Of a stretch of DNA of 16,515 nt, positions 1 to 6,157 are shown in pieces (within the stretch, counting starts at the first letter, position 1; every line of letters begins with the position of its first letter). A program made the position numbers and the translations under genes. Below the pieces are notes generated by a model, which was given only the letters and a program-made list of their open reading frames with translations, did no database searches and was not told the origin of the DNA. This DNA comes from JBGQAS01 sp964498605 (GTDB taxonomy: Bacteria; Chloroflexota; Anaerolineae; Anaerolineales; Anaerolineaceae), in contig CAZCHK010000050.1 in NCBI GenBank assembly GCA_964498605.1, positions 1 to 16,515 of the forward strand, in the 5' to 3' direction.

Positions 1-637
1 TCTCATCCCAGGTGTTCATTCCACTGGAAGGGTACGGCTTTCCTCTTAGAATCCTGATCGAATCACCCGAGAAAAGCACTCCTCTGTCCGGAAAAAAATA
101 GGATACATGACCAGGCGTATGTCCTGTGCTATCGATCACGACAATCTTTTCTCCCGCTATGCAGATTTGCCCAAATTCAATCGGACTGATATTTGAAACT
201 GGCTCGATCTGAAAAAAAGGTTTACTGATGCGCAGGAACATACGGTCAAGGAAATTTTTAGGCCGCAGAACTCTGGATGAAACACCATGCTGAATTGCCC
301 GTGATTCGATTGTTGATGTCAAGATCACCGGGCGAACCTTCTTTTCGATGCCACGCAGGGCACCAACATGATCAGCATCAGCATGGGTTATCAGGATTGT
401 CACATTGTTGACATCGTTTTTAAGATTTCTGGAAATTAACCTGAGCAAAGGTGATAAAAAACTTTTAAAGCCACAGTCAATGATTATCACCCCGTCTTTT
501 CCTGAAACAAAAAAAGAGTTTACAAATCCGTCAGAGATTTTTTCTATGTCAGTTGCGATACGCACGTTTCCTCCAGAAGGTTGGTCAGTTATTGATTTTA
601 ATATTATATTATTCACGCTCATCATTGTGATGGACAC
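1..637 (-). CDS. MBL-fold metallo-hydrolase, partial (C-terminus outside window)
   Basis: The frame is open from the left edge of the window, so only the first 212 codons are present. Metallo-beta-lactamase fold signatures are visible. They are the metal-binding loop THADADHVGAL (H85, D87, D89, H90), the GHTPGH segment (H173, H177) and the strand LFSGDS (D192). The usual HxHxDH motif is HADADH here, with Asp in place of the second His. The start is chosen at GTG 637, because AAAGGA (647-652) lies 9 nt upstream. An ATG pair at 620-625 is the alternative but has no ribosome site of its own. The family hydrolyses thioesters, lactones, phosphodiesters and other substrates, and nothing here identifies the substrate. 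The protein has no signal peptide, so it is probably cytoplasmic. It is transcribed divergently from the recombinase gene. Confidence 0.88.
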   Translation of the reverse strand, partial: MSITMMSVNNIILKSITDQPSGGNVRIATDIEKISDGFVNSFFVSGKDGVIIIDCGFKSFLSPLLRLISRNLKNDVNNVTILITHADADHVGALRGIEKKVRPVILTSTIESRAIQHGVSSRVLRPKNFLDRMFLRISKPFFQIEPVSNISPIEFGQICIAGEKIVVIDSTGHTPGHVSYFFPDRGVLFSGDSIRILRGKPYPSSGMNTWDE

Positions 638-695
638 AACGGGAATTCCTTTCAGCAGGGGAGGTGCCGCAAATAGATAATGGTGAAAATCATCC

Positions 696-724
696 TTTAC
701 GCTTTCGATAACTACGATTATAAT
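696..724 (+). promoter_or_regulatory. sigma70-type promoter for the recombinase gene
   Basis: A -35 box TTTACG (696-701, four of six consensus bases) is followed by a 17-nt spacer and a perfect -10 box TATAAT (719-724). Transcription would start near 731, giving a leader of about 25 nt that carries AGAGGAAAG (741-749) just before ATG 756. The -10 lies in the palindrome ATTATAAT (717-724), so it also reads TATAAT on the minus strand, but no good -35 is seen for the divergent hydrolase gene. Confidence 0.7.
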
Positions 725-755
725 AAGCATTAAGTATTGCAGAGGAAAGCCACAA

Positions 756-1748
756 ATGGACGAAACGATCACGATAGAATCGGCTGTGCGGAAATATCTT
801 CAAACAGTAAAGTTTGCTCGCAGTGAGAACACGTTTGTAACATACTCGAACGCCATGTCCTTTTATTGTTCTGTGCTGACGGAACATAACATCATCCCGG
901 CAGAGATAAATCTTTCGCTATTGAATGAAGAGTCCATTGCCTGGGCTGCCTCAGCGTTAAAAGTATACGCGGCAACCACGGAAAAATTGTATTTGACTGC
1001 CATCAATGGATTTTTTGAGTACCTGGCCGCAGAACAGCTGCTTGAGGTCAATTTACCCAGGATACGACTGCTGATTCGACAAAGAGGCAGAAAGCCTGGG
1101 ATTCGACTGCCTCAGTTCCCGGAAGGCTCAATTGAACAAATCATTCGGGTGCTGGAGCATTCAGAGATTGACTCAAAATTTGATGAAATAGAACAGCTTC
1201 GTTTTCTCAGAGACCGAAGTTTCTTGATCACACTGGCTGATACCGGAATGCGGGTTCACGAAGCCTGTAACTTGAGACGTGGAGATATCGATTGGTTGGA
1301 AGGTCACGCAATCATCATCGGCAAAGGGAACCAGCAGGCACTTGTCAGATTTTCACAAAGATCATTGTTTTTCCTTAAAAAATACCTTGAGGAGCGATCA
1401 AAATTGGATGGCTCCTCAAACCGGCCACTCAGTTCACTGCCTCTTTTTTCTAGGCACGATAAAGGGGCCGGAAAAAAAATTCAACGGATCACGACAACGA
1501 CAGGCCGGAATATCGTCACGCAATATGTGAGAGACATTCTGGGACCAGACGCTGTGGGAACGATAACTCCCCATTCCTTCCGGCACTACTTTGTCACGAA
1601 AATATTAAAAGGATCAGGAAATCTTAAGCTCGCGCAGGAACTTGCCAGGCATAAAAATATCACCGTGACCCAGCGTTACGCTCACCTGGCTGATGATGAA
1701 CTTGACAGGGGGTATCATAAAATATTCGAAGAGGACAGAAAGGAATAA
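756..1748 (+). CDS. tyrosine recombinase/integrase, XerC/XerD-like
   Basis: A complete 330-residue site-specific recombinase that would cut and rejoin DNA through a covalent 3'-phosphotyrosine. An N-terminal SAM-like core-binding domain (about residues 5-100) precedes the catalytic domain (about 140-325). All six catalytic positions can be seen: R166 in TGMRVHEACNL, K190 in the beta-hairpin IIGKGN, H273 and R276 in PHSFRHYF, H299 in LARHKN and nucleophile Y308 in TQRYAHL. Length is typical of Xer-type enzymes (about 300) rather than large phage integrases. ATG 756 is supported by AGAGGAAAG at 741-749. It stands alone, between the divergent hydrolase and the convergent hydrogenase operon. No tRNA, excisionase gene or obvious att repeat is seen beside it, so its target site is unknown. 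It could be a chromosomal Xer relative or the remnant of an integrated element. Confidence 0.93.
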   Translation: MDETITIESAVRKYLQTVKFARSENTFVTYSNAMSFYCSVLTEHNIIPAEINLSLLNEESIAWAASALKVYAATTEKLYLTAINGFFEYLAAEQLLEVNLPRIRLLIRQRGRKPGIRLPQFPEGSIEQIIRVLEHSEIDSKFDEIEQLRFLRDRSFLITLADTGMRVHEACNLRRGDIDWLEGHAIIIGKGNQQALVRFSQRSLFFLKKYLEERSKLDGSSNRPLSSLPLFSRHDKGAGKKIQRITTTTGRNIVTQYVRDILGPDAVGTITPHSFRHYFVTKILKGSGNLKLAQELARHKNITVTQRYAHLADDELDRGYHKIFEEDRKE

Positions 1749-1774
1749 CGCTATACGCAATACGTGTTATTTTT
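1745..1774 (+). terminator. probable intrinsic terminator of the recombinase gene
   Basis: The sequence overlapping the stop codon can fold as ATAACGCTAT, loop ACGCA, ATACGTGTTAT (one bulged C, one G-U pair). It is followed directly by a T-rich run ending at 1774. The stem is AU-rich and of moderate strength. It separates the recombinase from the convergent operon ending at 1796. Read on the minus strand it lacks a T-run, so it is a weaker candidate terminator for that operon. Confidence 0.5.
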
Positions 1775-1795
1775 CTTCGCTTTCTTAAAAGGGTT

Positions 1796-2755
1796 CTAGA
1801 ATTGGCTTTTTTCGCCTTTTAGCGCCATTAAAAGATCCCTGCGCTTCAAAGCCCTCTTACTGTCGATCTCCTGTGCCCCAGCTTTTTCATTGGCCATTTT
1901 CAGGATAGCTTGCACCCAGGCGCCCGATTCAACAGGTTGATGTTGAATTCTCCATCTTTCGACCAAAATTGGTAATTGATCAGCGTTGGCAAGACGTTTG
2001 TGAGAAATGCTCTTCTTGACACCCTGAGATTCAAAATCTACCGTGTATTCCTCTTCAACAGGCTGAATTGGGCAGACCTGCATGCATGCGCCACACTTAA
2101 TACAATAATAGTCCGCAAGGATTAATTGACCTCCCTCATCAATGTGAAGCGCCCTGGTGGGACAAATATCCGCACAAGCAAGACAGCTTTCCACGCATAA
2201 ATCGCGCTCCAGCCGAACACTGCCCTGCCAGGGTTGACAAACGGCAAATGCGCCTTTCGAGGCAATCTCGCACTGACGACAACGGATGCAGTGTCCATCG
2301 TCCACGTAGAGGGAATCATCTGAGGGATCCAGGGAAATTACCTGAGTGGGGCAATTGCTGATGACAAAATCCGTGAGGCTTGTATCAAATTTTGAGGAAT
2401 CGAAAGTTGTTGACTCGAGCAATACGGGAAAAGCTCTGTTTTCGATAACCGGGTTTTCGTGTTTTCCATTAATTTGCAATGAAACCGCATTTTTTGGACA
2501 CATGACTTCGCAAATTCCACAAAAAACGCATTTGTCTGGATCGATATCCACTGATGGTTTTTCTGAGATCCGCCCGTCAACGAGAACTGCTTTTTGATGG
2601 GTGACAGCTGACATCGGACAACAAAGAGGACCAATTTGACATCCCACACAAACATCGAGGTCCCATGTCATCACATAATGCCGTGTTACCATCGGTCGCT
2701 CTAGAATAATCCTGTGCTTATCTTTGGTCTTGACAGTCAGTCCACGCTTACTCAT
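1796..2755 (-). CDS. polyferredoxin, multi-[4Fe-4S] protein of hydrogenase operon
   Basis: A 319-residue soluble iron-sulfur protein, last gene of the operon and 9 nt after the hydrogenase large subunit; AGGAG precedes ATG 2755 with 7-nt spacing. It has five cysteine groups: an unusual C36-x2-C39-x5-C45-C46-P, then C76/C79/C82/C86, C156/C159/C162 with C173 and a lone C135 in NCP, C187/C191/C194/C198, and C218/C221/C224/C228. Several of these are classical ferredoxin motifs ending in CP. Polyferredoxins such as MvhB/VhuB accompany group 3c hydrogenases in methanogens and act as electron wires or carriers. This protein is shorter than those and could be an integral subunit or the ferredoxin acceptor of the complex. 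The C-terminal 90 residues are charged and cysteine-free, perhaps a docking region. Confidence 0.85.
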   Translation of the reverse strand: MSKRGLTVKTKDKHRIILERPMVTRHYVMTWDLDVCVGCQIGPLCCPMSAVTHQKAVLVDGRISEKPSVDIDPDKCVFCGICEVMCPKNAVSLQINGKHENPVIENRAFPVLLESTTFDSSKFDTSLTDFVISNCPTQVISLDPSDDSLYVDDGHCIRCRQCEIASKGAFAVCQPWQGSVRLERDLCVESCLACADICPTRALHIDEGGQLILADYYCIKCGACMQVCPIQPVEEEYTVDFESQGVKKSISHKRLANADQLPILVERWRIQHQPVESGAWVQAILKMANEKAGAQEIDSKRALKRRDLLMALKGEKSQF

Positions 2756-2764
2756 TTTGTTCTC

Positions 2765-4231
2765 CTAATCCCTTCTCTTCTCTTCGAGTAAATTGTGCTG
2801 GTGGTCAAAAAGCCTTACGATCAAAGGAGATTCACCAGGAAGTGCGTGCGTTGCGCAACCCAGACAGGGATCATAGACCCGGAATGCCATTTCAATTTTG
2901 TTCATTACGCCATCACTGAGAGGCACACCTTCTTTGACCAAGCTTTTGGCAGCTTTTTGAATGGACATGTCAATCGCCGCATAATTATTTGTCGTTCCAA
3001 CAATAAGGTTTACCGCAGTGAGGAGCCCATTTTCATCCGTTTTGTAGTGGTGAGTCAGTGTTCCACGCGGAGCCTCGACGATACCGATACCTTCGGTGGG
3101 TTTTTCAACTGGTAGGACGCGGAAATCGGAACTGGTTATCTCAGGATCCCGGGCAAGTTCTAACACTCTCTCGCACGCATACAGAATCTCTATCAGTCTC
3201 GCCCAGTGTGTCGCGAGTGTCGAGTGAACTGGCTTTGTTCCAAGATGGTCATAAAAATGCTCGTACTCTGCTTGAGCCAGTGGAGTCGCCATACCAAGCG
3301 AAGCATTTAACCTGGCTAAAGGCGTGGCACGGTATATCCCACTCTCTTTTCCGTCCACGAAACCCTTCCACCCCACTTTTTTAAGGTACGGGAATTTTAA
3401 ATATGTCCATGTCTCGACATGCTCAGCGATAACATCGAGATATTCATCGGGAGAGTATTTAACGAATTCATTTCCTTCCGGGTCAACAACCCGAACTTTG
3501 CCATCGTAAAAATTTGTTTTGTTATTTTCGTCGACCATACCCATGTAATAGGTCTGATGTGTAAAGGCATCTGATAAAATCATGTCAAGATACAGCTTGT
3601 TCTTGAGCACAATCTTTTCAAATAACTGGAGCGATAGCTTTGCAATTTCAAGTGAAGCCTCTCCAAGCTTGATAATCTCCTTGCAGTCTGATTCGTTCAA
3701 TCCTTTTACCACACCACCAATGATCGCAGCAACAGGATGAATGAACCGGCCACCGATTATTTTACAGATCTCATGATTGTTTTGGATTAACTGAATTGCT
3801 TTTTTACCAATATCCAACCCTACTTTTCTAACAACGCCAAGTATGTTCCTTTCTTCTTTTGGCGCTTCGGGACCGACGATGAAATCGGGTCCTCCCAGTA
3901 CATAAAAATGCGTCGCGTGATCTCCTGCAAAAAAAGCGCTGTTCAACAGCTCTCTGATCTTATGACCAGCAGGAGGAGGATTCACATGATAAACAGCATC
4001 TCCTGCTTTCGCAGCCGCGATGTGATGCGCGGTTGGGCAAACACCGCAGATTCGCTGTGTGATTTGCGGCATTTCCTCAACCGGACGTCCCTGGCAGAAT
4101 TTCTCAAATCCCCTGAGCTCTGGAACGATCATGTACGCGTTTTCCAACGCCCCTTGCTCGTTGAGGAACAAGTCAATCCGCCCGTGGCCTTCAAGACGCG
4201 TGATTGGATCAATACTAATTTTCTTATTCAT
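2765..4231 (-). CDS. mvhA: [NiFe] hydrogenase large subunit, group 3c (Mvh/Vhu) type
   Basis: A 488-residue catalytic subunit carrying the NiFe(CN)2CO site that splits or forms H2. Both metal-binding pairs are intact: the N-terminal RICGVC (C62, C65) and the C-terminal DPCLGCATH (C456, C459, H462). E14 lies in the conserved RLEGH. The cysteine next to DP is Cys, not the Sec of methanogen VhuU. The 26-residue tail after H462 is the type removed by a maturation endopeptidase; no protease or hyp gene is in the window. The start ATG lies inside the 3' end of the small-subunit gene (8-nt overlap, ATGAATAA), which points to translational coupling; its own ribosome site is weak. The gene order (fusion proteins, small, large, polyferredoxin) resembles Mvh clusters coupled to heterodisulfide reductase. 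Confidence 0.94.
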   Translation of the reverse strand: MNKKISIDPITRLEGHGRIDLFLNEQGALENAYMIVPELRGFEKFCQGRPVEEMPQITQRICGVCPTAHHIAAAKAGDAVYHVNPPPAGHKIRELLNSAFFAGDHATHFYVLGGPDFIVGPEAPKEERNILGVVRKVGLDIGKKAIQLIQNNHEICKIIGGRFIHPVAAIIGGVVKGLNESDCKEIIKLGEASLEIAKLSLQLFEKIVLKNKLYLDMILSDAFTHQTYYMGMVDENNKTNFYDGKVRVVDPEGNEFVKYSPDEYLDVIAEHVETWTYLKFPYLKKVGWKGFVDGKESGIYRATPLARLNASLGMATPLAQAEYEHFYDHLGTKPVHSTLATHWARLIEILYACERVLELARDPEITSSDFRVLPVEKPTEGIGIVEAPRGTLTHHYKTDENGLLTAVNLIVGTTNNYAAIDMSIQKAAKSLVKEGVPLSDGVMNKIEMAFRVYDPCLGCATHALPGESPLIVRLFDHQHNLLEEKRRD

Positions 4232-5210
4232 TTTTCACATCCAGCTTGTTTTTTATCTGGTTGATCAATGATTCGGCAACTCCAAAACGATAGCAGGTCC
4301 CCATGGGGTCGATAAAAGTCTTCATGATGTTTTGAATATCTTCGGGTTTTTCTGTTTCGATAAGAGCTAATAATGAACTGATGAGTTTTGATCCCTGGTC
4401 ATAAACGCCTTCAGGTGGGCCATAACAACCTCGGCAAGGAAAATTTGCATTCACGCATGGAAGTCCGCACCCATTCCTTGTCACCGGTCCGTAACAAACC
4501 ACTCCCTGAGCGAGGAAGCATTTGTCAGGATCCAGAAGGATCTGGTGTGGACGCTTGAACTCTTTGATCCGAAAAAAAGATTCTCCCTTGTAGCGCGGGC
4601 AGGCATAACAGTTCGATTTCTCGTCAACACCGATGATCTTTTCTTTCTTGGGAAGCTTTCCATCCAGAATAACCTGAAGCACTTTCCAAACCTGATCGGC
4701 AACTGGAGGGCAGCCAGGTACTGAATAATCTACTTTCACTGTTTGAGGTAGCGTCTTCACTGCATCAAATAGAACCGGGATGTGGATCTCCCCTTCCGGG
4801 ACTTGCGTAACTTCAAGAGGTCTTTTCCCTTTAGTGCCGTCAAGAGATGGCGAGTCATCAAAGATGTACTTCAACATGGATTCTTTGTCATATAAATTTG
4901 CCAATGAAGGAATGCCGCCCATATGAGCACAAGCGCCAAAGGCGACAAGTATTTTTGATTTGCGTCTGAGTAATTCAGCAATGTGTTGATTCTCATCACT
5001 TCGGATTGCCCCGTTGAAAAAACAAACATCGATGCTTCTATCCTTCATGGCACGCACATCATCATATTTAAAATCCATCGCGCAAGGCCAAAAAACGATG
5101 TCCACCATATCGCCCAATTCAACCAGGCGAATTCCCAGTTCTGTAATGGTGATGTCACAACCTCCACAGCTGGCAGCCCAGTAAAAGGCGACCGTTGGTT
5201 TCTGTTTCAT
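4224..5210 (-). CDS. mvhG: [NiFe] hydrogenase small subunit, group 3c (Mvh/Vhu) type
   Basis: A 328-residue electron-transfer subunit that pairs with the large subunit and carries its Fe-S chain. The N-terminus (VAFYWAASCGGCDITITEL, C15 and C18) begins the flavodoxin-like domain that binds the proximal cluster. FGACAHMGGIPSLAN and VPGCPP supply its other cysteines. The C-terminal part is rich in cysteine (CYACPRYKGE, DPDKCFLAQGVVCYG, GCGLPC, CRGCYGPPEG) and would bind medial and distal clusters. No twin-arginine signal is present, so the enzyme is cytoplasmic, as expected for group 3. GGAGG lies 7 nt before ATG 5210, which overlaps the upstream stop codon as ATGA. The family assignment is secure; the subgroup rests on gene context and residue patterns. 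Confidence 0.94.
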   Translation of the reverse strand: MKQKPTVAFYWAASCGGCDITITELGIRLVELGDMVDIVFWPCAMDFKYDDVRAMKDRSIDVCFFNGAIRSDENQHIAELLRRKSKILVAFGACAHMGGIPSLANLYDKESMLKYIFDDSPSLDGTKGKRPLEVTQVPEGEIHIPVLFDAVKTLPQTVKVDYSVPGCPPVADQVWKVLQVILDGKLPKKEKIIGVDEKSNCYACPRYKGESFFRIKEFKRPHQILLDPDKCFLAQGVVCYGPVTRNGCGLPCVNANFPCRGCYGPPEGVYDQGSKLISSLLALIETEKPEDIQNIMKTFIDPMGTCYRFGVAESLINQIKNKLDVKNE

Positions 5211-6157
5211 GCACTCACCTCCGCCAGTTGGGCAATCATCTTGTTTATTTCTATTTGAATTCTTCCCCTTTCTTGTGTACCGATTTTCACGAACTTGACC
5301 TTATGCGCAGGCATTTGAGATTGAGAAAACATATCATTTAAAAGGTTTAGTTTACACCCGCCTATGAAATTTCCCCTTATGAAATGACATTCACCTTCCT
5401 TGCACCCGCATACCAAAACGCCATCGATTCCAGATTTTAGCGCAAGTAACGCGAGTTGCGGGTCGATCCTCCCAGAACATGGGATATGAATGACTTTGAT
5501 GTTAGCGGGTTGGTTTTCCAGCAGATTCAAGTCGCTCGTTTCCCTCAAACACCAGTCGCAGACCAATGTGAGCAATTGGGGTTTGACAGATTCTTGGTTC
5601 ACCTTTGGAAGCTGCTTACGCAAGTCTTCGTTGCTGATCCCAGGCCTGCTTACTGCTCCCAACGGGCACGCAGCCACACACGTACCACAGCGCATACAGA
5701 GGTTGGGGTCAATTTGAGATACCTTTACATTCTTCCCTTTTACTTTCTTTTCAACAAGATGTGGCGCCCCATAGGGACATACCATGACACAAACCGCGCA
5801 TCCGGAACAAGATTTCTCATCTACTTCGACGACCTCTAACGGGGATTGGTACCCTGCTTTAATTGCCAATTGTTTTACGGCAGAAATCACACCCGATATG
5901 TGTATCTGTTGAGGACAGGCAGTGTAACATAGGTCGCATTTACTGCACATCCATGTCGTTGGTGAGGTAAACGCCGCTTCTTTTTCCCCCATCATAACCA
6001 ACCGCAGCAATCGACGCGGGTTATATTCAGGTTCCACCTTTTGCTGTATCATGCACTTGCTTACGCATGTTCCACAGGAATAGCACAATTCGAGGTTTTC
6101 CCCTCCAGGGATCGCCCGAACTTCGTCGGCGAATGTGCTTGGTGCAGAATGGTTCAT
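5207..6157 (-). CDS. HdrC-like / ferredoxin / MvhD fusion protein
   Basis: A 316-residue three-part electron carrier. Residues 20-105 look like HdrC, with two [4Fe-4S] motifs C25/C28/C31/C35 and C71/C74/C77/C81. Residues 112-170 form a two-cluster ferredoxin (C117/C120/C123/C127 and C154/C157/C160/C164). Residues 195-310 match the MvhD (hydrogenase delta, [2Fe-2S]) family with CDWC (C200, C203), C227, and CGCKEGECHF (C250, C252, C257). In methanogens HdrC and MvhD are separate proteins that link HdrB, HdrA and the hydrogenase. Here the fusion probably bridges the hydrogenase to HdrA and beyond. HdrC normally hands electrons to HdrB, which is absent. AGGAGG lies 5 nt before ATG 6157, and the gene overlaps both neighbours by 4 nt. 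Confidence 0.9.
   Translation of the reverse strand: MNHSAPSTFADEVRAIPGGENLELCYSCGTCVSKCMIQQKVEPEYNPRRLLRLVMMGEKEAAFTSPTTWMCSKCDLCYTACPQQIHISGVISAVKQLAIKAGYQSPLEVVEVDEKSCSGCAVCVMVCPYGAPHLVEKKVKGKNVKVSQIDPNLCMRCGTCVAACPLGAVSRPGISNEDLRKQLPKVNQESVKPQLLTLVCDWCLRETSDLNLLENQPANIKVIHIPCSGRIDPQLALLALKSGIDGVLVCGCKEGECHFIRGNFIGGCKLNLLNDMFSQSQMPAHKVKFVKIGTQERGRIQIEINKMIAQLAEVSA

Noticed and set aside
1749..1795. Recombinase attachment site in the imperfect palindrome after its stop codon
   Set aside because: The palindrome fits a terminator hairpin with a T-run, and no matching copy was seen upstream of the gene.
2765..4231. Sec in the hydrogenase large subunit, as in VhuU
   Set aside because: The C-terminal motif is DPCLGC with ordinary Cys codons and the gene ends at TAG.
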